Assembly (NCBI GenBank): GCA_045222295.1
Contig: JBGUXP010000003.1
Location: 124,001 to 188,000 of the forward strand
Direction of reading: 5' to 3'
DNA from: Colimorpha sp045222295
GTDB taxonomy: Bacteria; Bacteroidota; Bacteroidia; Bacteroidales; P3
DNA: 64,000 nt
Shown: piece after piece, positions 1-8,407 of the stretch
Layout of the letters: each line of letters begins with the position of its first letter
Position numbering within the stretch: the first letter of the stretch is position 1
Notes under the pieces: generated by a model
The model's database searches: none
Seen by the model: the letters and a program-made list of their open reading frames with translations, nothing else
Told to the model about the DNA's origin: nothing
Program-made: the position numbers and the translations under genes

Positions 1-905
1 GCTGGTAACTTAATCTTCTGTTTATCCACTTCGTCTTTCTCGAACAAGCCTCCGTTCAAGTAGGGTAATTTCACCCATTGTTTCAACAAGCCTTTATCCC
101 AATGCTCATTGGTAAACAGATTCTCTCGCTGGTCGCTTTCGGTGTTGAAAATGCCAAAGAATAGGGGCTCCAACACCTGTTCTAGGAAGTCGGATTGGTG
201 AGGGCTGAAGAAGAATAGGTCGCGCAGAAATGCAGGGTTATTGTCCAGCCAGCGTTTCTTTTGTAGAAAGTGCAGGAAGACGATACGACCCATCATCTTC
301 TTCACATAGTCGTGGATGGTGGCGCCCTCAAACCCTTGCCGTTTCAACTCGTCGACGATAATGTCGTAATGGTCGTGGTATTCGTTGAAGAATTCCTTGC
401 TGAGGGCATCGACCGAGAAGGCCTCACGGAGGTCGGAAAGTTTGTAGCGACCTTTCATTTCGGCCACCCTCTCCAGTCGCTCAAGGGGTGTTTTGTATTG
501 GCCCTTCTCATCCCCCATAATGTAGGAGAATCGTTTGGCCGAAGTGTTGCCCTCCTTAAGGTCGCAGATATAGGACAGTCGCCAATGGTGTCCATCGTCG
601 AAGATGGCAATAGCACCGTCGACATCGTATTTCAGATAAGGGCTAATCAATTTGCGAAGTCCCACACGTTTGCGACGCACATCGCCACCATCGGCCACAC
701 GGGTGTAGAAGAATCCGAGTAGACGACCATCGGTATCCTCCATCTGACCGATGAAATGGCTTTTGTCGCCTTCGGCATTGGTGTCGAGCAACTCCGGACG
801 TGAAGCCACATCGTTGCAACCGAAAACACGATGGACAATCTCTTGGCTATAGGTTTTGTAGTCGAACGACGATTGAAATATCTTGCGGAGGGTTTCGGGA
901 TTCAT
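1..905 (-). CDS. Eco57I-like restriction-modification DNA methyltransferase, N-terminal part
   Basis: The open frame starts at the ATG at 905, reads leftward and leaves the window without a stop, so about 301 N-terminal residues are seen. The start is MNPETLRKIFQSSFDYKTYS. A later stretch, MMGRIVFLHFLQKKRWL, matches the helical segment that precedes the methylase domain in type IIG/Eco57I-like enzymes. The catalytic NPPY and SAM-binding motifs would lie beyond the edge, so activity cannot be judged. The gene begins 9 bp after the stop of the upstream PLD-SNF2 helicase, so the two are very likely co-transcribed. Inferred role: base modification, or modification plus cleavage, in a restriction-type defence locus. 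Confidence 0.72.
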   Translation of the reverse strand, partial: MNPETLRKIFQSSFDYKTYSQEIVHRVFGCNDVASRPELLDTNAEGDKSHFIGQMEDTDGRLLGFFYTRVADGGDVRRKRVGLRKLISPYLKYDVDGAIAIFDDGHHWRLSYICDLKEGNTSAKRFSYIMGDEKGQYKTPLERLERVAEMKGRYKLSDLREAFSVDALSKEFFNEYHDHYDIIVDELKRQGFEGATIHDYVKKMMGRIVFLHFLQKKRWLDNNPAFLRDLFFFSPHQSDFLEQVLEPLFFGIFNTESDQRENLFTNEHWDKGLLKQWVKLPYLNGGLFEKDEVDKQKIKLP

Positions 906-914
906 ATTGTTGAC

Positions 915-3900
915 TTATTTGAAGGTTTCGGAAAGAATAATATCTGCACTGGTGAGCGCCACCTGCTTGGTGACGGTCGAAATCTGCGGCTGGCTGTAGC
1001 GATTGTCCAGCTCTTCGAGTTGCTCCACAATCTTGATGAGAGGAGCAGGCTCCTTCTTCTGTTTTTTCGAAATGCGGATAAGCGCATCAGCCAACTGGTT
1101 GTAGGTGCCACGCTCCACCAGCTGTTTCAGTCGGTCGGCAGTACGACGACCTTCGTCGTCCAGCATCGGACGCACCTCACGCAAGAAAGCGGCAGCCTTC
1201 TTTGCATCATTGTCCTTGCTGCCAATCTTGGGTTTGTCCTCCTGATGCTCTTTCTGCTGGTCGAGGGTGTATTGTTTCAACGCTGTCTGTACCTGCTCGT
1301 AATGAAGTTGCTCACATTCACCGAAAGGAACTGCTTTCTCGTCGGGTTTAGCATAGAAGATGTCGGCTGCCTCAAGGAAGGATAGTTCCCTGATGTCGGC
1401 ACCAACGAGATAGAAGGCTTTCTTTAGGGGTGAAGCTAGATAAGAAATCGTCTGTGCCGAGGGGGATGTCTGCGTACTTTGGCGGGCGCAGCGGCTCTTG
1501 GGAGGAAGTTGCTTGATGTGGCGGTAGCGTGTTGGGTCGGTGTCGTGAAGGTGACGCACTTCGCGCAGCAGTTCCAAACTGCGGTCGGTTTCGTCGCGCA
1601 CATCGGCATTGAAGAGTTTGAACTCGTGCACCATCTCTTCGTGCGAGTAAATCTTGGTGTCCTCACCGAGGGCGGAATGGAAACTCTGCAGCTTGATAAG
1701 GGAATTCTTCTTGAGACTGATGATGGCGTCACCAGGATCTGACGGGTAGAACATATAGTTGTAGATGGCATCGGCTGTGGAACCGATACGGTTCACACGA
1801 CCTATGCGTTGCATCAGACGGGTGGCGTTCCAAGGGCTGTCGTAGTTGACGATGATATTGGCGCGATGCAGGTTGACACCTTCAGCCAACACGTCGGAAG
1901 TGATGATGATGTTGTAGTCGTTGCGCCACTCTTCTTTGTATTTGGCATCGAAATTGGCACGTATCGTGTCACGCAGGCGGTTGCGGTTTTTGGCACACAC
2001 CGCGAGGATATCGTTACGATGCAGACGCTCTTTCAAGTTTTTCTCCAGATAGTTGACGGTATCCACACTTTCGCTGAACACCACCAGTTTCCCTTCCAGA
2101 TTCTTTTTCTTGTCAAAAAGCTCGTCCTGCAGCATATCGACGAAGAGATCCAACTTGGGGTCGGATTTGACCGCCTCCCACCGTTTGCACAGTTTCTTCA
2201 GCACATCGGCATCGTACCTCAACATGGGCAGGAAATCAGGCTTGAAGTCGGCAGCACGGAAGGTAATCTCGTTTTGGTCGAAACCCTTGCCAATGGCTAT
2301 CTCGATAATCTCGTCCAACTCCAATCCATCGGCTTGCAATTTCTTCACGTTCAGTTCGGGGGCAATGATAACCTTGTCCTCCTCGAACATCTTTATCATA
2401 CCCTCGGTGGCATCGAGAAGGGTGTGCAACGAGCGACGGAAGGCATCGAAACTACTCTCCAGACGTTTGACCATGTGGGTTTGGTAGATGGATGCCAGCG
2501 AGTCGGCCACCTGTTTGGCTTTTCGTCCAGAGGGCACTTTGTATGAGGGGCAATACTCCACAGCACGGTAACGGGCATAATGCAAGCCGCTGCCGTCGAA
2601 CATATCGGGATTCTCTTCTTTCAGATTGGCGGTGGGAGTATCAACCAGTTTCTTATAGGTGTCGACGAAGAGCATCAGCACATCGGGCGACATCTGGTAG
2701 GTGCGGTCGGTGGGGTCGAGCAACTGCGGGAAATGAATCTCATTGGCATAACGGGGTTCGTGCTGAATATTGCTTCGTGTGCGGCGCACCATCACCTTCT
2801 CCAATACCTTGTGACGTAACTCCTGGTTGATGGCATCGATTCGACTGGTAAGGTGTTCGGCACTCAAGGTACGACGTTGCGACATGAGGCTCTTGAACTC
2901 CTTTATCCATGGGGCGAAGGTGTCGGCTATGTTTCCAATACCATCAAGTGTGCAGCGGGCGGTATCTTGGAACAGCAGCAGCTGGTTCTTGATATCCTCA
3001 GGGGTGTTGTTGAGCGGAGTTGCCGAAAGCAGTAGCACACGTTTGCCTCCTTTCACATTGCCCTTGTTGAGACGAGCCGACTTGCAGATGCGTTGCAACA
3101 GGTCGTAGTTGCCGTTGCTGTCGTGACGGAAATTATGGGCCTCATCGACAATGATAAGGTCGTAGTATTCTTTCTCGTCGTAACCGTCACCATCTATAAC
3201 TTTATCAAGGCTTCCGTTGGTAATAAAACGGCTGTACTTGTTCTTGATGCCAAAATCTCTGAATGTCTCTTCCCAGTTACTTTTCACCGCAGGAGGGAAG
3301 ATGACGAGGATGCGGGTGTTGTCGCCATTGGCGGCGATGAACCGCTGGGCAATCATAGCGGCCACCACCGTTTTGCCCAAACCCACCACATCGGCAATGA
3401 AACATCCACCGTGCTGCATCATGATATCGTAACCCTGCACCACAGCATCGCGCTGGTAGGTAAGGTTGTCGTAATTGTCGGGGAGTTGCGGAATGAAATC
3501 GTCTTCCACCTGGTTGCCGAAATGGTCGATAAGCATCCGCATATAAAGCTCGTAGGGAGTCGGCTGGTGGTCTTCGGGAGCCAGATGGGTCTTCCCCACG
3601 ATTTGGTTCACATCGTCCAGCGTTACCGGAATGGCATCGTTCCAAAGCTCTTGGAACTGTTCCTCACAGTAATGCACATCGTCGTAATCCTTCATGGCCA
3701 CATTGAGCTCATAGCGGGGTGGCTCGGTGGTACCGAGTCCTTGTGCGCTGAGGTTGCTGCTGCCCATGATGACCCAACCGTCGCTGTGTTCGCTGTGATT
3801 TTGCGGCAGACAGAGATAGAACTTTGCGTGGAGGTCTTTAGTGGGGTGGATGCGAAGTTGCAGGCGACCTTCCGACACATCGGTGCAGAACTGTCGGATG

Positions 3901-4223
3901 CCTTCATCCACTTCCGATGAGTATTCCGACTGATAGACATCGTTGAGGAAATCCTCGCAATATTGCTCCAAACTCACCTCTTTGTCACCGAAAAAGAGTT
4001 TGCCAGCCGCTTGTGACTGACGGAAGATATTGTCGATATTGATGCCGACAAGGATGCGAATCTCTTGGACGTGATCCAATTCTTTGCGCAACTTGAAGTA
4101 GCCGCTGGAACGAAAATAGCCAACAACGGCGTGGAAGATGTCGAAGTTGGCCATATTGGTGGCGATGCCGTGGAACTTGTCCATCAGCGTCGTCTCGATA
4201 TTATTGAAAAACTTGGTGCTCAT
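915..4223 (-). CDS. SNF2-family helicase with N-terminal phospholipase D-like domain
   Basis: A 1102-residue protein. Residues 1-200 form a PLD-like nuclease fold with a single HxK (HAKFYL, about 132) and GSSN (about 154) motif. A superfamily 2 helicase follows: Walker A GLGKT (about 281), DEAH box (about 360), SATPLNN, and a helicase C-terminal half ending in the arginine-finger region QRIGRVNRIGS. The rest is helical and unassigned. Such PLD-SNF2 proteins are typical of bacterial defence and restriction loci; a single PLD half suggests a dimeric active site. The next gene, 9 bp away, is an Eco57I-like methyltransferase. Inferred role: DNA translocation and cleavage of unmodified DNA. No known system name can be assigned with certainty. 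Confidence 0.85.
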   Translation of the reverse strand: MSTKFFNNIETTLMDKFHGIATNMANFDIFHAVVGYFRSSGYFKLRKELDHVQEIRILVGINIDNIFRQSQAAGKLFFGDKEVSLEQYCEDFLNDVYQSEYSSEVDEGIRQFCTDVSEGRLQLRIHPTKDLHAKFYLCLPQNHSEHSDGWVIMGSSNLSAQGLGTTEPPRYELNVAMKDYDDVHYCEEQFQELWNDAIPVTLDDVNQIVGKTHLAPEDHQPTPYELYMRMLIDHFGNQVEDDFIPQLPDNYDNLTYQRDAVVQGYDIMMQHGGCFIADVVGLGKTVVAAMIAQRFIAANGDNTRILVIFPPAVKSNWEETFRDFGIKNKYSRFITNGSLDKVIDGDGYDEKEYYDLIIVDEAHNFRHDSNGNYDLLQRICKSARLNKGNVKGGKRVLLLSATPLNNTPEDIKNQLLLFQDTARCTLDGIGNIADTFAPWIKEFKSLMSQRRTLSAEHLTSRIDAINQELRHKVLEKVMVRRTRSNIQHEPRYANEIHFPQLLDPTDRTYQMSPDVLMLFVDTYKKLVDTPTANLKEENPDMFDGSGLHYARYRAVEYCPSYKVPSGRKAKQVADSLASIYQTHMVKRLESSFDAFRRSLHTLLDATEGMIKMFEEDKVIIAPELNVKKLQADGLELDEIIEIAIGKGFDQNEITFRAADFKPDFLPMLRYDADVLKKLCKRWEAVKSDPKLDLFVDMLQDELFDKKKNLEGKLVVFSESVDTVNYLEKNLKERLHRNDILAVCAKNRNRLRDTIRANFDAKYKEEWRNDYNIIITSDVLAEGVNLHRANIIVNYDSPWNATRLMQRIGRVNRIGSTADAIYNYMFYPSDPGDAIISLKKNSLIKLQSFHSALGEDTKIYSHEEMVHEFKLFNADVRDETDRSLELLREVRHLHDTDPTRYRHIKQLPPKSRCARQSTQTSPSAQTISYLASPLKKAFYLVGADIRELSFLEAADIFYAKPDEKAVPFGECEQLHYEQVQTALKQYTLDQQKEHQEDKPKIGSKDNDAKKAAAFLREVRPMLDDEGRRTADRLKQLVERGTYNQLADALIRISKKQKKEPAPLIKIVEQLEELDNRYSQPQISTVTKQVALTSADIILSETFK

Positions 4224-4631
4224 AAGGCTCAGCGTTTATGGCGCTTCGCCTTTCTTGGGTATAAAAAGTTATCCGTGTTCTTTTTGTCTATACCTGAGGT
4301 TCGCCAAAACCCTTACTACGAACAAGAAAGCCCACGGATACCCTTGAGCGTTCTGCTTTCTTACGTAGTAAGTTTGTGAAATTTGGCGATTTCAGGTATA
4401 CTTCGAAAAGCAAAAACGCTTCTAAATTATGTATTTACAATTATTCTATCGGTCTATGTTGTTGTGTGTTTGGTTAATAACTACTATTTCGTTTTCAAGG
4501 TGCAAAGATACGGATTTTTTCCGGAACTGCCAAAACAATTTCCGCAAAGACAGAAAGAGGCCGCAATTTGGCGGTCGGTAACCACAATTTTTACATCTTT
4601 CAGACACAATGAAAATGGCGGGCTTGGTAGG

Positions 4632-4720
4632 GAAATGTTAAAAAGTTCCAAGTCTAACCTAACTCTAACGTAAGTCTAACTTAACTCTAACTTGAGGGTA
4701 AGGCTGTTTTTTAACATTTC
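4632..4720. repeat. Inverted-repeat unit 0 around a short tandem repeat
   Basis: The arms GAAATGTTAAAAA (4632-4644) and TTTTTAACATTTC (4708-4720) are a perfect 13-bp inverted repeat. Between them, 4651-4692 holds two copies of a sequence of about 22 bp built on AGTCTAACNTAACTCTAAC. It is the first of four repeat units in this gap. Confidence 0.7.
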
Positions 4721-4752
4721 AGGTCGGCATTACTCTCTTGGTGCTGTCATCG

Positions 4753-4918
4753 GTCTCAAATCTCAAATCTCAGTTGCAAAAAAAGTCACTATCCAACTCA
4801 CTATTCCTCTCTTATTATTTATATAACTAATTAATAATAAGATATATATAAGATAAGAAGAATATAGGATGGATGTGTGAAGTGACTTTAAAAACAACTG
4901 AGACTCTGAGACTGAGAC
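4753..4918. repeat. Inverted-repeat unit 1 with AT-rich core
   Basis: The left arm 4753-4790 (repeating TCTCAAA, then CAGTTG and AAAGTCACT) is matched by the reverse complement of 4881-4918 (repeating TCTCAG, then CAGTTG and AAAGTCACT). The central core contains TATAACTAATTAATAATAAG (20 bp), which is identical in unit 2. The unit could form a hairpin of about 165 nt or act as a protein-binding array. Confidence 0.7.
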
Positions 4919-4999
4919 TCACGAATCACTCTGGTAGAGGTTAAACCTATAGGGGACAATGGATTAGAACAGCAAAAACGGATTAGGGAATATAATCAG

Positions 5000-5145
5000 A
5001 ATCACAATCACAGTATTACAGTTAAAAAAATTGATATCAATTACCCCTTTAAATAATATATAACTAATTAATAATAAGTAATATATATAAGAATAGAAGG
5101 ATTGATACCCCTCGAAATAGAAACTGTGATACTGTTATTGTGATT
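5000..5145. repeat. Inverted-repeat unit 2 with AT-rich core
   Basis: Arm 5000-5023 and the reverse complement of 5122-5145 match at 22 of 24 positions; both are built from CACAGT-like words. The core again contains TATAACTAATTAATAATAAG. The arm sequence differs from units 1 and 3 although the layout is the same. Confidence 0.72.
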
Positions 5146-5217
5146 GTCGGAGATGATGGTTCTCCTCTAAAATGCAAAGAAATAATGAGATAGGAAACCC
5201 ATCAATCGCCGAACTTC

Positions 5218-5355
5218 GTTACAGTTACAGTTGTTACAGTTAAAAACGAGATACCTGTTATATCCTTTTGTACTATATAACTATTTAATATATAATTAAT
5301 TAAATATAAAGTAAAGAGAATTGTCATACCTCAAAAAAACAACTGTAACTGTAAC
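5218..5355. repeat. Inverted-repeat unit 3 with AT-rich core
   Basis: GTTACAGTTACAGTTGTT (5218-5235) is perfectly inverted at 5338-5355 (18 bp). The core TATATAATTAATTAAATAT-like sequence is a diverged form of the cores of units 1 and 2. The flank after this unit repeats the flank after unit 2, which gives a tandem period of about 210 bp. Confidence 0.72.
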
Positions 5356-5654
5356 ACTTTACAGTAGAATCATTCATCTAAAAAGCAAAAATACAATAAG
5401 ATAGGCAACCTGTCAATCATCCGCATCAAGCTAACGAACCTCGATAAACGGACAAAAAGCATCAATTTTGTCTCTCCTAAATGGAAAAAAACGGGCTTGA
5501 AACCTCTTTTTCGAAGCCTGTTACCCCTCAAGGAGAACAAATGTGCGTTCGCAATTTTTGCACTAAAAGTCATCTGGAAGGGTGCTTCATGCCACAAGAG
5601 CCCACCCTAGAGGTCAAAAAACAGGTGCGAGGAATAGGTGTGCTCATACCGACT

Positions 5655-5695
5655 GACAGGGAGACTGACAAATTGTCAGCGCGTGGCAGTCGCTG
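5655..5695. promoter_or_regulatory. Palindromic motif shared with the groES upstream region
   Basis: The 23 bp at 5673-5695 (TTGTCAGCGCGTGGCAGTCG followed by CTG) are identical to 9862-9884 upstream of groES. The left side, CTGACAGGGAGACTGACAA, forms an imperfect dyad with it around TGACAAATTGTCA. Here no good -24/-12 element follows. The copy could be an operator or a relic carried into this gap. Confidence 0.5.
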
Positions 5696-5942
5696 TGGCC
5701 CGGGGTGTCGATGATATTGATTATGTATGAGGTCTTCACCCCCCGCCCCCCCCTCAAGGAAGGATGAAGAATCTTTACCCCATCCCCCCCCTCGAGGGTG
5801 GACAAAGGGGGGTGCAACACCCTATCATCTCCTACCGAGGTAGGACTTAGGTAGGAGTTGATAAGGGGTTGGTAGGTGGATGATAGGTGTTTTGTGTTAA
5901 CATGATATCTGTAAATCATACATTTATGGATATGGGTAAGAT

Positions 5943-5981
5943 AAAATTCGACATAATTGTTCAACTTTTTTGTCGAATTTT
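5943..5981. promoter_or_regulatory. 11-bp inverted repeat upstream of the sigma factor gene
   Basis: AAAATTCGACA (5943-5953) and TGTCGAATTTT (5971-5981) are perfect inverted copies with a 17-nt spacer, 54 bp before the sigma factor start. The right arm overlaps a weak -7-like GAATTTTG. It may be an operator for autoregulation; a terminator is less likely because the spacer is long. Confidence 0.45.
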
Positions 5982-6035
5982 GCAAAAAAAGAACAGGCAC
6001 TGTAATTTTGGGGCATCAAAATACGTTATTATAGT

Positions 6036-6509
6036 GTGAAAGGTCAAGACTCTTTTGGCGAGTTGATGCTCCGCTACCGCGGGCTGCTCTTCTCGGTCTG
6101 CCGCCGCTACCGTCGCGACGGCCTGGAGGTCGACGACCTGCTGCAGGAGGTGACGCTGGCGCTGTGGAACGTGAGGGACAAGCTGTTGAGCATCACCTCG
6201 CCCCCCAAACAGGCCGCCTGGATATGGCGCGTGGCACGGAACACCTGTATCGACCTCGGGCGGCACACTCCCCCACCCTCGCCACTGCCTGACGACTACG
6301 ACACCCCCGACGAGGACCACGCACTTCACAATGCCCTGCACGAACTGATAAGCAAACTGCCCGAACCCGACCGCGCCATCGTCACCTTGCACCTCGAGGG
6401 GTACGACTACAAAGAGATTGGCCGAGAGGTAGGCATGACAAAGAACAATGTGGGAGTCCGCCTGATGCGGATAAAAGAAAAACTGAGAGAACAATGGAAC
6501 ACAATATGA
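6036..6509 (+). CDS. ECF-type RNA polymerase sigma factor
   Basis: A 157-residue sigma-70 family protein, the normal length for extracytoplasmic-function sigma factors. Region 2 spans about residues 8-75 (LEVDDLLQEVTLALW, AWIWRVARNTCIDLGR) and region 4, the -35-binding helix-turn-helix, about 105-152 (YDYKEIGREVGMTKNNVGVR). The start is GTG at 6036; no upstream ATG fits the family. The stop overlaps the start of the next gene, a single-pass membrane protein, which fits a sigma factor with a membrane partner, though that partner shows no recognised anti-sigma domain. It probably directs transcription of a small surface regulon that may include the lipoproteins downstream (inference). Confidence 0.9.
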   Translation: MKGQDSFGELMLRYRGLLFSVCRRYRRDGLEVDDLLQEVTLALWNVRDKLLSITSPPKQAAWIWRVARNTCIDLGRHTPPPSPLPDDYDTPDEDHALHNALHELISKLPEPDRAIVTLHLEGYDYKEIGREVGMTKNNVGVRLMRIKEKLREQWNTI

Positions 6510-6775
6510 TGACATTTGACGAACTTTGGGAACAGGAAGAGCGGAAGGGACTGCAGCAACGGCTGCAGGAGGACTATCCTGCCTGGCAGCGCCGACGCCG
6601 GCAACGCCAGACGGTGCTGGCAGCAGCAGTGGTCATTGTCGCTGTGCTTTCGCCTCTCACCTTTCACCTTTCACCTTCCAAAGGTTACGACTATGTGGCC
6701 TGCAACCGCAGCGGCATCGCCGACGCCCACTGGGCCACAGTGGCCGGCAATATTTTAACAACTGAAACAATATGA
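6494..6775 (+). CDS. Small single-pass membrane protein, possible sigma factor partner
   Basis: A 93-residue protein with an acidic, then very basic N-terminal part (QRRRRQRQ, about 32-39), one hydrophobic segment at about 40-55 (TVLAAAVVIVAVLSP) and a short outer tail. It overlaps the sigma factor by 16 bp and the next lipoprotein by 4 bp (ATGA), so translation is likely coupled. It sits where an anti-sigma factor or membrane anchor is often found, but no zinc-anti-sigma motif is visible. Codons for PLTFHLSPSK are a 28-bp array of four heptamers (6655-6682), apparently an in-frame insertion. The start could also be the second ATG pair at 6506. Confidence 0.7.
   Translation: MEHNMMTFDELWEQEERKGLQQRLQEDYPAWQRRRRQRQTVLAAAVVIVAVLSPLTFHLSPSKGYDYVACNRSGIADAHWATVAGNILTTETI
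6655..6682. repeat. 4 x 7-bp array inside a coding sequence
   Basis: TCTCACC TTTCACC TTTCACC TTCCAAA, four heptamers (28 bp), the reverse complement of GGTGAAA-type units also found at 37443-37470. It is read in frame in the small membrane protein. Confidence 0.8.
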
Positions 6776-7197
6776 AACGCGTAAGCCTTTTAGTTTTTAG
6801 TTTTTACCTTTTACTTTTCGCAGCCGCTTGCTCGCGCGAGGAGATAGAGACGCCACTGTACCAGCGGTACGCCTCGCGGCCGGACCTCACAGTAGCGCAG
6901 GTCGGCGGCTTCCAGCTCAACGACACGGTGAAGGTCGACGTGGTCATCCTTGTGGCCGACGACAGCGCGGCCTGGCAGAGCCTCAAGACCGAGTTCGACA
7001 TCCGCACCGCCGAGGGCATCACCAGCTGGATGGGCGACATCGATGAGCCCGCCAATCGTGTGAAACGCAGTGTACGCCCCGCCTGGCGCGCCATGGCCGT
7101 ACACGCCGACCGCACCATCGCCTTCTATCGCATCGACACCGAGGCGCAGCGCCAGGCCCTGCTGGACTACCAGATGAATACAATAGATAACAAATAA
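6772..7197 (+). CDS. Small lipoprotein of unknown function
   Basis: 141 residues with a lipoprotein signal: MKRVS, a hydrophobic stretch and the lipobox AAAC, with the lipidated Cys at about residue 20. The mature part (about 120 residues) shows no family I can name. It is mixed alpha/beta in appearance, with VDVVILVADDSAAWQSLK and a C-terminal helix. Translation is coupled to the upstream gene through ATGA. The hydrophobic core of the signal peptide (LLVFSFYLLLF) is encoded by a 28-bp array of four heptamers, so a dispersed repeat appears to have supplied part of the export signal. Likely located in the periplasm or outer membrane. Confidence 0.75.
   Translation: MKRVSLLVFSFYLLLFAAACSREEIETPLYQRYASRPDLTVAQVGGFQLNDTVKVDVVILVADDSAAWQSLKTEFDIRTAEGITSWMGDIDEPANRVKRSVRPAWRAMAVHADRTIAFYRIDTEAQRQALLDYQMNTIDNK
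6787..6814. repeat. 4 x 7-bp array encoding a signal-peptide core
   Basis: CTTTTAG TTTTTAG TTTTTAC CTTTTAC: four heptamers in 28 bp, coding for the hydrophobic region of the lipoprotein signal. Confidence 0.7.
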
Positions 7198-7226
7198 TAA
7201 AATCACACAATCAACGTTATAGCGAT

Positions 7227-8384
7227 ATGAAACACACACTGAAAATCTTCACACTTATTGCCGCCGTGCTCTGCCTGACTGGCTGCGGCCCTGACGACGA
7301 ACCTGGGACCGGTGGCAACAGCATCTCCTACATTGTATCCAGCTGCACCGCACCTGCTTCGCCCATCACCGCCACCTACGACACCGATGCCGAGCTCGAT
7401 GTCCTGCTAGACCGCCTGTGCTCTTATGCCGAGCAGGGCAAGGTTATCACCTTCCGCAGCAATGGCGGGCGTTCAAAAAGCTACACAACAAAAGAATCGA
7501 CGACTTTCAGCACCACCAGCCGTGAGGAAATGAAGCGCTGGATGGCCGCAATGGAGGATGCTGGCAAGACCGTCACCGTGACCTACGACAGCCGTACCGC
7601 CACCTGGAACGGACGAGCTTACGCCCTTCCGCAACATCCAATGGCTGAGGATGGCCCAAGGGTGAGCCGCGTCACTTTCGACTACTCGTTCGATTCGACG
7701 GAAACCATTGGTTTGGAGCAGCATGTCGTCTATACCTATACCTGGGATGGCGACCTGCTGACGGCGGTGGAGACGGAGGAAAAGACATGGTACCAATATG
7801 CCGACGGCAGCACAGGCGACACCACTGTCTATTCGGGCCGGCTACAGCTTGCCTACAACGGCAACCTATGCGTCTCAGCGGGCAGCACCCAATACACCTA
7901 CCTTGACGGCCTCCTCGTGTCCGAATGGCTTGGCTACGACAACGTGAGCTACACCTATATCTATGACGACGAGGGGCATATCATCGACTACATCATTACC
8001 GACACGGTGACAGACTTTGGGGTCGACGTAGAGGTCTCCATGCCGGGCTACCACATTGAGTGGGAGAATGGCGACGCCGTGAGGGCCTACGGCGACGACC
8101 GCCAGTCGCCCATGTGGATCTACGAATACGACAACTTCCAGCGGCCTCGGGGTGTCACCCTGGGCATCACCACGCTGCTGCCGGGCTACCAGCAATTCTT
8201 TGAACCCCTGACTCAATGGAGCCGCCACAACATCACCCTCCTGCACTTCAATGGCAACGACAACAGCTGGATTGACCTGACAGTAACCTACACCTACGAC
8301 AATGCCGGCCGCCCCGTCAGCGCCACGCTGCCACGTTGGCTCGACGGTGGCCATGGCCATTGGACATTCGAATACGTTGACTGA
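7227..8384 (+). CDS. Lipoprotein with YD/RHS-like repeats
   Basis: 385 residues; signal peptide with lipobox LTGC (Cys about residue 20). Residues 30-140 are a domain shared with the next gene (LLDRLCSYAEQGK, TTFSTTSREEMKRWMAAMED, TVTVTYD). The remainder has tyrosine-rich strands resembling YD repeats, such as YTYTWDGDLLTAVE, YTYIYDDEGHIIDYI and VTYTYDNAGRPVSATL, as in surface beta-sheet proteins of gut Bacteroidales. A cell-surface or periplasmic structural or binding role is inferred; no catalytic motif is seen. It lies 29 bp after the preceding lipoprotein gene and is probably in the same transcript. Confidence 0.8.
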   Translation: MKHTLKIFTLIAAVLCLTGCGPDDEPGTGGNSISYIVSSCTAPASPITATYDTDAELDVLLDRLCSYAEQGKVITFRSNGGRSKSYTTKESTTFSTTSREEMKRWMAAMEDAGKTVTVTYDSRTATWNGRAYALPQHPMAEDGPRVSRVTFDYSFDSTETIGLEQHVVYTYTWDGDLLTAVETEEKTWYQYADGSTGDTTVYSGRLQLAYNGNLCVSAGSTQYTYLDGLLVSEWLGYDNVSYTYIYDDEGHIIDYIITDTVTDFGVDVEVSMPGYHIEWENGDAVRAYGDDRQSPMWIYEYDNFQRPRGVTLGITTLLPGYQQFFEPLTQWSRHNITLLHFNGNDNSWIDLTVTYTYDNAGRPVSATLPRWLDGGHGHWTFEYVD

Positions 8385-8407
8385 CGACACAATTAAGAGC
8401 AAGGAAT

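Larger units (their letters stand above)
4224..6035. other. 1.8-kb non-coding region rich in inverted repeats
   Basis: No convincing gene is present between the helicase and the sigma factor; short open frames lack family features. The region holds an array of four inverted-repeat units (4632-5355), a direct repeat of downstream flanks (about 5166-5218 against 5378-5445), a palindromic motif shared with the groES promoter (5655-5695), C-rich low-complexity stretches (5741-5815), a CCTACCGAGGTAGG palindrome (5831-5844) and an 11-bp inverted repeat (5943-5981). Confidence 0.7.

Noticed and set aside
270..722. 150-codon plus-strand open frame
   Set aside because: It lies antisense to the methyltransferase gene and has no family features.
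4383..4673. 96-codon open frame in the repeat-rich gap
   Set aside because: Composition follows AT-rich and repeat DNA; no start context or recognisable domain.
4632..5355. CRISPR array
   Set aside because: The repeats are self-complementary units of unequal sequence without constant repeats and unique spacers, and no cas genes are present.
4632..5355. Retron-like msr/msd
   Set aside because: Hairpin-rich but no reverse transcriptase gene is near.
5481..5714. 77-codon open frame overlapping the palindromic motif
   Set aside because: Ends inside the palindrome; no homology-like pattern, biased by C-rich sequence.
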